A stretch of 64,000 nucleotides of DNA from JANSWY01 sp965267245. Its GTDB lineage: Bacteria > Bacteroidota > Bacteroidia > Cytophagales > Cyclobacteriaceae. The notes beneath the pieces were generated by a model, which searched no databases, was not told the DNA's origin, and saw nothing but the letters and a program-made list of their open reading frames with translations. The position numbers and the translations under genes were made by a program. The stretch covers positions 744,001-808,000 of the forward strand of contig OZ253939.1 of NCBI GenBank assembly GCA_965267245.1, read 5' to 3'. Shown in pieces: positions 1-8,862 of the stretch (positions within the stretch are counted from its first letter, which is position 1; every line of letters starts with the position of its first letter).

Positions 1-554
1 AAGGGAAGTAAAAACAAGGAGTCCTGATGTACCAACTGATATTTATACACACCATCGAATATATTGCCAATGACGTAATCTGAAAGCCCATAATTGATGC
101 CCTTAAATAACGGAGCTTCTAATTCACCCGCTTCATTTAAATGCGCAGATAGGATGACATTGTCCATTTGCTGAAGTTCAGCGTGAAGAGCAGAATCATA
201 TTCTGTACTATCCACAAAATGGATGTCGATGATTACATATTTTGGTTTTTCCTGGCCCGTATTAATGGCATGTAAAAGTGTAGTTAGCTTTTCCCGGTCA
301 GTGATGACCTGATTGCCAATAGGAAACCCGAATTCATCGTAGCGATCTATCAGTTGCAGGTCATAAGAAGTATTGATCAATGCGAAATCAACTGAATTGG
401 GGACTTCCCTAAATGAAAACTTCACGGCGGATGTTGACCAAATCAACAGTTTTTCATCACCGGCCAACCAGGGAAGTTTCATTAAATAAAAAGTCAATAC
501 CATCATGAGAATGGTAGTGACTGCTGTAAATACAATGCGGATTGGCTTTTTCAA
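1..554 (-). CDS. CHASE2-domain protein, N-terminal part (truncated by window edge)
   Basis: The reading frame stays open from about 554 to the window start, so only the N-terminal 184 codons are visible. A hydrophobic segment at residues 4-20 is followed by sequence like an extracytoplasmic CHASE2 sensor domain, including YVIIDIHFVDS, a run about detecting VILSAHLNE, and IFDGVYKYQLV near the edge. CHASE2 domains usually sit outside the membrane and feed cyclases, kinases or other outputs; the output part lies beyond the window. No ATG starts this frame. A TAG stop lies just upstream, and TTG at 554 is the most likely start because the next ATG would remove the membrane segment. It begins 7 bp after the stop of the preceding secreted protein, so it is the last visible gene of a four-gene operon. 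Confidence 0.72.
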   Translation of the reverse strand, partial: MKKPIRIVFTAVTTILMMVLTFYLMKLPWLAGDEKLLIWSTSAVKFSFREVPNSVDFALINTSYDLQLIDRYDEFGFPIGNQVITDREKLTTLLHAINTGQEKPKYVIIDIHFVDSTEYDSALHAELQQMDNVILSAHLNEAGELEAPLFKGINYGLSDYVIGNIFDGVYKYQLVHQDSLFLLP

Positions 555-561
555 ATACTTC

Positions 562-1332
562 TTAATCTAATCCTTTTAATGCTTTGGCTAAATACTCCTC
601 ACTACACTTTCCATACAATGAATTAATTACTTCCAACATACCTTCCATATCATTCTCCATTTCAGTGGAAATAGACTTCAGGTTTTCATTAGAGCAAAGG
701 GCCAGGTTTAAAGCTGTAATGGCCAATGATTCCTGACTTTCTGAATTGTAATAGAACAATTTGATGTCAGCAACATCCTCAGGAGCAATGGCATTTCCGT
801 CGATAGAGAAGAACTCTGATGGCTGAATAACCATGAAGTCTTCATCTGAGGAGAGCTTCTTATTGATCGTTTCACCATTGTAATTATATTGTGCATAAAA
901 GAACTTACTCTCACTCATCGGGTAGGCGGTGGAAGATACTTTTACTGTGTAACTATCACCAAGCAAGGCTACCGGACCTTCTCCGAAGTATTTTTCAAAG
1001 TCCAGTTTGTTATTGATCCCTCCTGCCCTGGTACTTAATTTACCTCTTGCAGGAGAAATCACTGAGGCAAGGGTGTAAACAATGTCACTTTTACCGGATG
1101 TTGAGGCATTCTCCTGTATGACATACCTTCCACGAGAAGTGCTGAGCATCGCAGCTTTGGCTCCTTTGGTTTCAAACATCAAAGAGGCAGATTCATTTAC
1201 CTTCATTCCCTTGGAAAGGTATTTTCCAGTTCCGGTATCCTGAATTTTCCCAATGGTGTGAATCACCGTGTAGGTTTGTGCCTGCGCCAATAAACAGCAC
1301 AGAGAAAAAAGTATCGTTGTAAAAAGTCGCAT
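562..1332 (-). CDS. Secreted protein of unknown function in caspase operon
   Basis: The 256-residue protein starts with a clear signal peptide (MRLFTTILFSLCCLLAQAQ) and should be exported to the periplasm or surface. The mature part has a segment reading VNESASLMFETKGAKAAML followed by SRGRYVIQ, which resembles a small beta-rich domain, and an acidic helical C-terminus. I do not recognise a named family. It lies 9 bp downstream of the WD40-caspase gene and 7 bp upstream of the CHASE2 gene, so it is almost certainly co-transcribed with both. A role as an envelope partner of the caspase or the CHASE2 sensor is inference from position only. Confidence 0.85.
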   Translation of the reverse strand: MRLFTTILFSLCCLLAQAQTYTVIHTIGKIQDTGTGKYLSKGMKVNESASLMFETKGAKAAMLSTSRGRYVIQENASTSGKSDIVYTLASVISPARGKLSTRAGGINNKLDFEKYFGEGPVALLGDSYTVKVSSTAYPMSESKFFYAQYNYNGETINKKLSSDEDFMVIQPSEFFSIDGNAIAPEDVADIKLFYYNSESQESLAITALNLALCSNENLKSISTEMENDMEGMLEVINSLYGKCSEEYLAKALKGLD

Positions 1333-1341
1333 AACTTATGA

Positions 1342-4300
1342 TTAATAAACCCTGAAATCGTTTTTAACATTTTCTTCCCGAGAGGTTGGTACCTGTTTGC
1401 CATCACTGACCCTAATTACCTGCTCACTGATATATTCTCTTAATTCAGAAACTGTATAGCTTCTGTCTCTATTCAAATCTGCTCTTCTCGTGGTGATACC
1501 CTGAATCAGAGAGCTGGTAAACAATCCATTCTCCGAATTTACCCCTTCTGCGGCGAATTCTGTTCCACCAGCTGCAGAAACAATTGTGGCTCCAGTCCCC
1601 TTTTTCATGTCACCAAATAGTGCTTTGGAAAGCTCCAATGTATTTTCCAGTCCAAAACTATTTTCCTTCAGTTTGATTAGTTTTCCTGTAGATCGAAAAG
1701 CAACTGCTCCGGCACTGCTTACTTCTTTATTGGCTTCCTCTACATCTTCATTATCCAATTCCCCTGAATGGCAGGTGTCCATCATCACAATCTTGTTCCT
1801 GCATTTTATATCATCCACTAAAGACTGTAGTGCTTCATAGGACAATCCACCCTGAGCAGGATTGGCAAAATCCATGTTATGAGTGGCAAAGTAATAATTG
1901 TATTCGCTATCCAATACGCCATGCCCGGCAATGAATATAATCACTACATCATCCACTCCTGCTTTGGCAACAAAATCCTTAACAGCGAGAATATTAGCGT
2001 CAGTTGCGTTCTGATTGGTGATGAGTTTCTCATATACATTTTCATAGGCCGATGATTCCCGGAGAGTAGTGAGTACATCCGAAGCATCTTTGGCGGCAAA
2101 TGCCAGGTTGTAACTGGCTTGCTTGTACTGGGAAACCCCAATGGAAACAATGTAAAGATCCGGTTTGTCAAAATCCTTTGTGTATTGGATCTCAAAGGAT
2201 TCCGGAATTGATTCAGCGCCGCTTTTACTCATTGACGTGACTTTGATTTCGTTCAGCCCTTTGCTTAGTTCAACCGTAACTTCTTGCTCAACTTCTTTGG
2301 AAGGAATAACAGATATTCCTTTTGAACCAAAAGCAGGAACTTCATTGACATATACCTGTAGCCTGTTAACTACATCGTTTTCACTTTTACCTTTTATCTT
2401 GAATGTTAGGTTAGGCTGGTTGGTCTCCAATGGTAATTCAAGTGCATTGACAGAAACTTTAGGAAGTTTGGTACTGGATTCCAGGTCGGCTTCTGTGTAA
2501 CCAAGTCGCTTCAGACGTTTTTGATAAGCAGCTTTGTATGACGCAATTAATTTAGGTGAGGAATAACCCAATGCTTTAGCCACAATATCTGGACGATTAT
2601 ACTTGAGCTCAAGCTGTTCAAATGGAAGCACTTGATTATCAGCCTTAAACGCAATGGCCTGCGCAGCGCTTTTTGAAGATGAATAATAGAAATCCGGAGT
2701 GTAAGTGATGAAACCACTTTCTCCTACAAGCGACATGCTCACAGTCTTTTTCTTTTCAGCTAAACTATAAAGTGTGATTTCACCTGACTCATTGGTAGTA
2801 ATGGCAAATTTCTTATCCAGGGAGAAAACTGCATCTGATACCAATCCTTTTTGTACATCTTTTATGATTTCATTGCCATTGGCTTTTACAGAAACATTGT
2901 ATCCATCAAATGAAATGCTGTATTCAGCCAAACTGAATTTATCTTCAAGTTCCTCTCGGGTCAGTTTAGACTTTTTAGATTTCACATCACTCATTGACCA
3001 TTGATTCAATACACCATCTTCAGTCAATGTATAAACAATGTCACCATCTTCCGTATCGAACTTGGTCCAGAGCACATTCTCTTTCTTTTCCATGAGTGTC
3101 TTGATCAGACGACCACTTTTCACGTTCCATACTTTGGTGAATTTTGTATTGACCGCTGTGGTAGCAATGTAGTTACCATCTTGTGATACGTCTATGTGAT
3201 TTACATCTGAGGAACGGTCAAATACCCGCACTAATTGACCAGTTGTGATGTCCCACATGGTCATATTTCTATCCAGGGAACCGATCAGGATGTGTTTTCC
3301 ATCGGGCATTACATCTACTGCTAATGCAGGCTGCACATATCCCTGCATGTCCCTGATTTTTCTTCCTGTTTCGTAATCCCATAGTTTCAATTGTCTCTTT
3401 TCATCAGAGGTTACAACAGTACGGTAATCAGGTGAAAGTGATAGCCAGTTGGTGTTTTTGGTAATGTTCTTAATTTCTTTGACGACTGGTGGCACATATT
3501 GCGTGGCTTCTTTGGTTCCTGGTTCGGGAAATTCAGCATTGGCAACATCATAAACCTTGATCGATCTCGCTTCGTTTACGATCACTTTTGTTTGATCTTT
3601 ATTAAACAGCCCTACTCCCCTGGAATGCGGGATTTGCCACCTATTGGCTCTGCTTACTTCCCCGAAGTTATTTCTGTCTGGTGCCAGATCTACTATTGAA
3701 ACAGAGGCTCCTCCTGACTCTTCCTCTTCTCCTTTTTCTGCCAGGAAAGGGACATATAGGTTTTGTGAAAACAAGACCTTTTGACCATCATCGGTAAATT
3801 CGATATTGGAATAGGACATGATGTAAATTGTAGCAACGTCCTTCCCTATTCTACCATTGGCCACATTGCCAATTACTGCGAATCCAGTCATGATTACCTT
3901 GGTATAGGCAAGTGCTGCACCAGATCCTTTAACATTGTCTAAGGCATCTGCCAGGATAACTCCTTTCTCAGGATCTACGAGCTTGACCTCTACTCCATTG
4001 TTCTTGCTACCTCCTGTTACAATTCTATCACCGGATGGAGAGATCCCCACGTTTTTAATAGCAGCCTTAAATCCTCGGATTGTTTTGATGGTATCCCCAT
4101 TTATGTTCCAAATTTTAAGTAATTCATCATCTCCACCAGTAACAATGGTCTGAACATCATCTGAAAGTTTTGCTGTATTGACAGCACCATTATGGGCATC
4201 AATTTGAGTAACGGGATCTCCTGTTAGTGCATTCCATACAATTACTTTACCATCAGCATCTCCAGACACCAAAGTATTTCCATCTTTAGATAATTCAATG

Positions 4301-4530
4301 GTGAGAACGGGTGCCTTGTGGGCATTGAATGAATTGATATCAATACCAGTTGAGACATCCCACATTTTTATGGTTTTGTCATCGCTCGCTGAGTAGATAT
4401 GTTGACCTGATGGTGCATATTTGACCATATTGATGGCAGCTGTGTGCCCTTGTCTGATCACTAATTCTCTGGTCTGAGCCTGGCTTAAGAATGGAACTAA
4501 TAGTATGATCGCGGCGAGAAAATTCTTCAT
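1342..4530 (-). CDS. Secreted WD40-repeat protein with C-terminal caspase (peptidase C14) domain
   Basis: This is a 1062-residue orthocaspase-type protein. An upstream in-frame ATG at 4566 exists, but the ATG at 4530 begins a normal signal peptide (MKNFLAAIILLVPFLSQAQ), so I use it. Residues 20-640 hold WD40 blades such as DDKTIKMWDVSTG and DDELLKIWNINGD. A beta-rich Ig-like stretch follows, and the caspase domain occupies about 789-1062. The catalytic dyad is present: His about 870 in FIAGHGVLDSEY and Cys about 920 in MMDTCHSGE, so the protease is probably active. Family members cleave after basic or acidic residues; the substrate here is unknown. The signal peptide implies action outside the cytoplasm, unlike most bacterial WD40-caspases. 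It lies 74 bp downstream of the PQQ-propeller gene. Confidence 0.93.
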   Translation of the reverse strand: MKNFLAAIILLVPFLSQAQTRELVIRQGHTAAINMVKYAPSGQHIYSASDDKTIKMWDVSTGIDINSFNAHKAPVLTIELSKDGNTLVSGDADGKVIVWNALTGDPVTQIDAHNGAVNTAKLSDDVQTIVTGGDDELLKIWNINGDTIKTIRGFKAAIKNVGISPSGDRIVTGGSKNNGVEVKLVDPEKGVILADALDNVKGSGAALAYTKVIMTGFAVIGNVANGRIGKDVATIYIMSYSNIEFTDDGQKVLFSQNLYVPFLAEKGEEEESGGASVSIVDLAPDRNNFGEVSRANRWQIPHSRGVGLFNKDQTKVIVNEARSIKVYDVANAEFPEPGTKEATQYVPPVVKEIKNITKNTNWLSLSPDYRTVVTSDEKRQLKLWDYETGRKIRDMQGYVQPALAVDVMPDGKHILIGSLDRNMTMWDITTGQLVRVFDRSSDVNHIDVSQDGNYIATTAVNTKFTKVWNVKSGRLIKTLMEKKENVLWTKFDTEDGDIVYTLTEDGVLNQWSMSDVKSKKSKLTREELEDKFSLAEYSISFDGYNVSVKANGNEIIKDVQKGLVSDAVFSLDKKFAITTNESGEITLYSLAEKKKTVSMSLVGESGFITYTPDFYYSSSKSAAQAIAFKADNQVLPFEQLELKYNRPDIVAKALGYSSPKLIASYKAAYQKRLKRLGYTEADLESSTKLPKVSVNALELPLETNQPNLTFKIKGKSENDVVNRLQVYVNEVPAFGSKGISVIPSKEVEQEVTVELSKGLNEIKVTSMSKSGAESIPESFEIQYTKDFDKPDLYIVSIGVSQYKQASYNLAFAAKDASDVLTTLRESSAYENVYEKLITNQNATDANILAVKDFVAKAGVDDVVIIFIAGHGVLDSEYNYYFATHNMDFANPAQGGLSYEALQSLVDDIKCRNKIVMMDTCHSGELDNEDVEEANKEVSSAGAVAFRSTGKLIKLKENSFGLENTLELSKALFGDMKKGTGATIVSAAGGTEFAAEGVNSENGLFTSSLIQGITTRRADLNRDRSYTVSELREYISEQVIRVSDGKQVPTSREENVKNDFRVY

Positions 4531-4604
4531 AGTGGTAGCGTTTTGGAAATAAAAAGTAACGGTCAACCTTAAGAAGATTGACCGTCAAGTGTTTTCATGA
4601 TTTG

Positions 4605-6524
4605 TTATAAACTGTAGCTGATAATTTGTTTCTTATCGGCTTTAAAAAACACTTGCCCACTTATATTGTCATAATCATAAACAGGCTTTTTGTCACCTAG
4701 AAGTAGTGTGCCTAGCTCTTCACCAGTTCTTCTATCCACTTTTACCAGTCCTGCGCTTTTTGTTTGCCCACCTTCACCTACTTTCGTGAGGATCATCCGT
4801 ATATTTCCTTTGGCTACAGTGGCTTTAAATTTCTTCTTGGCCTCACTCCCGATCATGCCAGCAGCTACTGCCAGGTCTTCAGCCTGCTGTGCATACATTT
4901 TCGCATAATAGTCATTAGAACCATACACAGAGTTTCCAGCGATGTACCCTGATTGTGCAGCTGATGAGGCCGCCATTGCCATTACAGCAACCTGTGCCAC
5001 TCTAAGAGCGATCTTTGCTGCTGCAGATAGACCAGGTGCGGCCCAGTATTTTTTCCATCTCAATTCACCATTAGGTTCCAGCATTACCAGGTTATTCTCA
5101 TCTGAAAACAGGTAGCCACCTTCTACGTACTCTATTTGATTCGGAGCAGCACCTTTTTCACCTTCAAAATGGCTGGTCAACTTGCTGTGAAGTACTTTAT
5201 AATTTCCAGTGAGTAAGTCCACTTCAAACAGGTCATCACCGATTAACATGATTTCTTTGGTCAATTCAGGTTTATACCTCAAGTTTGGTACTTCCAGCAT
5301 TCCTTTTTTATTCCAGATCAATTCTCCATCAAACTGGATGTAACCAAGTCTGCCTTTTTCATCTGAATACATGATGCCTGTTGCGGCTATTTGATCAATA
5401 TTGATACCTTTGATTTTTTGATCCCAGATGATAGATCCATCATCTTTATTCATTAGCTGTAGGAATTTGCCTTTTGAAGTTGCCAGAATACCTCTGTTTC
5501 CAAGATCTACAACATAGCCATCAATTTTCTTGGCTGTCCATTTTTCACTACCGTCTTTCAAGTCATAGAGCACAAAGTTTTTCTCATCGGCTACTACTAC
5601 CCCATAACCCATTGCAGTCATGGATGGAACTACTTTTAGTTTCAATTCAAGTTCCCATAGTTTATTGCCATCGGCCATATTAATCGCTACCAGAGAACCA
5701 CTGCTTTTCTTTTTCTCAAAGAAATACCCAGTAGATAGGTCAAGGCTAAGATCGAATTCTTCAAAAGTCTGTTTCTTATGGGTAGTGTTGTAAGACCAGT
5801 AAACTTCACCTGTCTTGGGGTTCATTTTGGCCACCTGAGTAGTACCAGCTAGCACAATGTTGCCATCACTAAGTACGTATGGGAATCCATTCACTGCAAT
5901 ATCTTCATTGGTCCAGATGATCTTTTGAGAAAGCAGATCTACCATTTTCGTGATTGTAATTTCTGGTTGTCCTTTCTGAGCGTAATCTGTGTAGCTCGTG
6001 GATATGATCACCATTCTTAATTCCGGAATGTAACCTGTACCTCTGTAGTTAAATGTCGCAATTTCACCGATGATGGGTACTTTCTGAATAGGCATTTCGG
6101 CAATAGCCGGACTAATTACCTCTTTACCGGTTTGAATATTGATTACAGCATATTGTTTGTATGTTCCAGCAGCATCAGTAAAACTAATTTCTATAAAGTC
6201 TGATACTTCAGGAACCTCTTCATCAGATAACACCCGAATGTAGTTCTCAAATGCAAATTTAGGTTCAACTTTCTTGCCATCTGCTCCTCTCATTTTCCTG
6301 GCTCTTTCGAAGGCATCAGTAGTCCATAATAAATTCCCGTCACGAGTATCAACTCCGTGCAGGTTCCAGTCGCTGGTACCGACCAGCAGTACTCCGCTTT
6401 CGGTGACCATGTTCCATTCAATTTCTTTCTCGAAATCAAGTTGCCATAGCGCCTCTTGCGCATTTGCTATCCCGGTTAGTATAAGAAGCAAAGCGACTAA
6501 GGTGTGTTTGTAGTTTCTTTTCAT
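4605..6524 (-). CDS. Secreted PQQ-like beta-propeller repeat protein
   Basis: The 639-residue protein has a signal peptide (MKRNYKHTLVALLLILTGIANAQ) and then repeated propeller blades with the usual Trp-rich turns: DTRDGNLLWTTD, NPKTGEVYWSYN, NMADGNKLWELE, DLKDGSEKWTAK and NKDDGSIIWDQK. Such domains bind partners or act as scaffolds; dehydrogenase residues for PQQ binding are not evident. Residues 498-560 form an unusual Ala-rich, hydrophobic to amphipathic insertion (AAKIALRVAQVAVMAMAASS) before a final blade, which could associate with a membrane or another protein. It is the first gene of the minus-strand operon leading to the WD40-caspase, so a scaffold role in the same extracytoplasmic complex is plausible but inferred. 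Confidence 0.88.
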   Translation of the reverse strand: MKRNYKHTLVALLLILTGIANAQEALWQLDFEKEIEWNMVTESGVLLVGTSDWNLHGVDTRDGNLLWTTDAFERARKMRGADGKKVEPKFAFENYIRVLSDEEVPEVSDFIEISFTDAAGTYKQYAVINIQTGKEVISPAIAEMPIQKVPIIGEIATFNYRGTGYIPELRMVIISTSYTDYAQKGQPEITITKMVDLLSQKIIWTNEDIAVNGFPYVLSDGNIVLAGTTQVAKMNPKTGEVYWSYNTTHKKQTFEEFDLSLDLSTGYFFEKKKSSGSLVAINMADGNKLWELELKLKVVPSMTAMGYGVVVADEKNFVLYDLKDGSEKWTAKKIDGYVVDLGNRGILATSKGKFLQLMNKDDGSIIWDQKIKGINIDQIAATGIMYSDEKGRLGYIQFDGELIWNKKGMLEVPNLRYKPELTKEIMLIGDDLFEVDLLTGNYKVLHSKLTSHFEGEKGAAPNQIEYVEGGYLFSDENNLVMLEPNGELRWKKYWAAPGLSAAAKIALRVAQVAVMAMAASSAAQSGYIAGNSVYGSNDYYAKMYAQQAEDLAVAAGMIGSEAKKKFKATVAKGNIRMILTKVGEGGQTKSAGLVKVDRRTGEELGTLLLGDKKPVYDYDNISGQVFFKADKKQIISYSL

Positions 6525-6854
6525 TGTTAAATGTGTTGGTAATTAAAAAATTGTTGGTATCTAAGAATTTAGAAAAAATTATCATAAAATGGTAGATTTT
6601 GGAGAGGATAAATTGGTGATTTTCATCATTTTACTCAACGCTACTTCACTTAATGAATTGAAACCGTTATTTATCAATATTCCCAAAAAACCAGTTTATT
6701 TACCTACTTTATCAATGTCAAAGTTCAGAACTAAGAAGCTATTTTGCGTGAGTGACCAATGGTATTTCATATACCGTGAAGACGGTATTTTTTGACTGAA
6801 ATCATTTGTGAGGTTATAAAAATGTACTTTCTGCTAAATCCAATTAATCCATTG
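6525..6854. other. Gene-poor 330-bp gap with promoter region
   Basis: This AT-rich gap holds the upstream region of the propeller-caspase operon at its left end and the 3' region of the CPBP protease gene at its right end. A 68-codon plus-strand frame at 6589-6795 exists but shows no family resemblance and its stop lies inside a hairpin, so I do not call it a gene. The only clear structure is the hairpin with T-run at 6771-6793. Confidence 0.6.
6771..6793 (+). terminator. Hairpin with T-tract, plus-strand orientation
   Basis: ATACCGT (6771-6777), loop GAAG, ACGGTAT (6782-6788) form a perfect 7-bp stem followed by six T on the plus strand. No confident plus-strand gene ends here; both flanking genes are on the minus strand. 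It may end an unannotated short transcript. Confidence 0.5.
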
Positions 6855-7592
6855 TTAATTAACTGCCAAATACATCTGAACCAACAATACAGTATCCATA
6901 TATGCATGCGCCAAAACCAGTATCCACAACCTTTTCTTCAATCGGATATAGCAAATTCCCATTACTAATCCCATAAATCCAGTCTGCACGATTCCCATTG
7001 GCCCCCATGTGTAATGTACTAACCCAAAAATTACTGAACTCAATAAAACAGCAAGTCCAATTCCATACTTATTGTTTCCAAATATAACAGAGAGTCTGTT
7101 TATCAAAAATGCTCTATAAATCACCTCTTCACCAAAGGAAGAGACAATGTAAACACTGGTCAATGAAAGTAATAGCATGCCAAGATTGTCCTCCAGGAAC
7201 GAATACATACTATAATCAGGTCCATCTGGCACACCTGTGATTGCTCCCATAATAATAGAGCCGACAACAAATCCTAGTGTTGCAAATACTGCAACTACTA
7301 ATGAAAGTCCAAAACGATGCAAAATTTCCTTAGGTGCCAGTAGTCCAAAAGTTAATCCAAATGAAGATAATGACTCCTTCCTCAATAGCAACCCTATCCA
7401 AATTATAATCAACATCCCTAAATTTGCTGTAGCCACCACACCCATACTTCTGATTGGGTCTTCACCCGACCAATTACTCATTGACGTAATTATAATATAA
7501 GGAAGAAGAAATACTATGAATAACTCCCCCAGGTTAGTTAATAGCCCATTGGCTATAGATGTTTTGTTATTTTGTTCAACTTGATTTTCCAT
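6855..7592 (-). CDS. CPBP-family intramembrane metalloprotease
   Basis: The 245-residue protein is mostly hydrophobic, with about seven membrane segments. It carries the full set of CPBP (Abi, Rce1-like) motifs: EEVIYR at 155-160, the second-motif His193 in FGLVHYTW, and the last motif His229 with Asp233 in LAHAYMDT. The glutamates and histidines make the presumed metal site in the membrane, so it is likely catalytically competent. CPBP proteins process CAAX-like or membrane-bound peptides or act in bacteriocin self-immunity; the substrate here is unknown. It lies 70 bp downstream of a membrane AraC regulator on the same strand, which may control it. Confidence 0.9.
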   Translation of the reverse strand: MENQVEQNNKTSIANGLLTNLGELFIVFLLPYIIITSMSNWSGEDPIRSMGVVATANLGMLIIIWIGLLLRKESLSSFGLTFGLLAPKEILHRFGLSLVVAVFATLGFVVGSIIMGAITGVPDGPDYSMYSFLEDNLGMLLLSLTSVYIVSSFGEEVIYRAFLINRLSVIFGNNKYGIGLAVLLSSVIFGLVHYTWGPMGIVQTGFMGLVMGICYIRLKKRLWILVLAHAYMDTVLLVQMYLAVN

Positions 7593-7662
7593 TTTTTGAA
7601 TTAAGTTTTCCTCAAAAATGGTATGGTGATAGCTGAAATTCGACCGCTTTCAGGAAGGTGGA

Positions 7663-8811
7663 CTAATTTATCTGATCAGTGATTCTAACCGATAGACTTT
7701 TTTTAAATGAACTTGGAGTCTGCCCCGTAAGTTTCTTGAATTCTTTGTTAAATGATGACTTGGAGTTAAAACCAGATTGATACATGGCTTCAAGAATTGT
7801 TAATTTTTCATCAGAATCTTTCAATATTTTTTTTACGTGCTCACATCGGTAAGTATTTACGTAATCGAAAAAGCTCTTATTAAAACATTGGTTGATCACT
7901 TGAGAAAGTGTCTTAGTGGTTGTATTCAGTTCACTCGCAAGGTCCTGAATCATCAAATCAGTTTGTAGATACAGTTTTTTCTCTGCCATAATTTCCTCTA
8001 ACTGGTTTTTGTGAATATTAAGTTGATCTAAACTCAAATTTGAAGAAGAATATTTTGCCGTTTCTGATGATGAAATGCCAGAGAAAATAGCAGGCTGATT
8101 AAGCGCTTTTACCACAACCCGATTAATAAAGAAAAGTGTAGCCACTAAAAGAAATAATAGGGAAGTAAATTGGAAAAACTTGCTTTGCAACATGGGTGTC
8201 ATATTGTGGACCAAAGCAACAATGGTTATCGCAATAAAGGCCTTGACCAGGAAGTTCAACCAATCTAAATTGATTGTATCAACGGAGGAATACTGTCTTT
8301 TGATTACAGTTTGATAAGTAATTAGGGTTCGCCAGCTGAACCGCATATAGATCAATATATGCATATAGAAAAATATAGTAACTATATAGATCCAAACTGG
8401 TAGTTCAGCGTTATCCACTTTATTAGTTACATCTGCCTGCACTGTAGGATCAATGAGAATTAATTGGACGACCATTAACCCAGTATAAGCCATATAAGGA
8501 ATAAGGTGAAAAATATGTTGTGGTTGCAATGAGAAGTCCTGATAAACAACTCCTTGAACATAAAAAAAGATAACTGGACCGTACAGAAAGAAGAACCCAT
8601 CATCCAGTAGATGTAGCAGAGGAAAAGGAAGTATAAGCCCGGTGTTTCTAAACGTAAAATCCATTAGGCTGAGGCTAAACATAAGAAATACAATCGCGAG
8701 AAGACTATTGTTTCGCTTGTTTCCCTTCTTATGTGTAAAAAGATACAGTGCTACAAATAATAGTTGTGAGGCCACTAAGAATGAAAGCAATGTACCCATG
8801 GTGTAATTCAT
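7663..8811 (-). CDS. Membrane-anchored AraC-family transcriptional regulator
   Basis: This 382-residue protein has an N-terminal half of seven or eight hydrophobic segments (residues 5-240) and a C-terminal AraC/XylS helix-turn-helix pair (about 270-372). The DNA-binding part shows LNTTTKTLSQVINQ, FFDYVNTYRCEHV and MYQSGFNSKSSFNKEFKK, the usual second-helix signature. The membrane half probably senses a ligand and keeps the DNA-binding domain at the inner membrane; this design is common in Bacteroidota. It is upstream of the CPBP protease gene with a 70-bp gap. Three other proteins of this design are in the window, at 28173, 42017 and 44538. Confidence 0.93.
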   Translation of the reverse strand: MNYTMGTLLSFLVASQLLFVALYLFTHKKGNKRNNSLLAIVFLMFSLSLMDFTFRNTGLILPFPLLHLLDDGFFFLYGPVIFFYVQGVVYQDFSLQPQHIFHLIPYMAYTGLMVVQLILIDPTVQADVTNKVDNAELPVWIYIVTIFFYMHILIYMRFSWRTLITYQTVIKRQYSSVDTINLDWLNFLVKAFIAITIVALVHNMTPMLQSKFFQFTSLLFLLVATLFFINRVVVKALNQPAIFSGISSSETAKYSSSNLSLDQLNIHKNQLEEIMAEKKLYLQTDLMIQDLASELNTTTKTLSQVINQCFNKSFFDYVNTYRCEHVKKILKDSDEKLTILEAMYQSGFNSKSSFNKEFKKLTGQTPSSFKKSLSVRITDQIN

Positions 8812-8862
8812 GGATGTAAATCTAAATCAATGTCTCCAAATTGATTTGACTGCCTCCAATAA

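Noticed and set aside
2165..2500. Frames opposite the WD40-caspase gene, including 111 codons at 2165-2500
   Set aside because: They lie wholly within a strongly supported gene with intact catalytic motifs and are antisense shadows.
6589..6795. 68-codon plus-strand frame in the 6525-6854 gap
   Set aside because: No recognisable family or domain, no clear ribosome binding site, and its stop lies inside a terminator-like hairpin.
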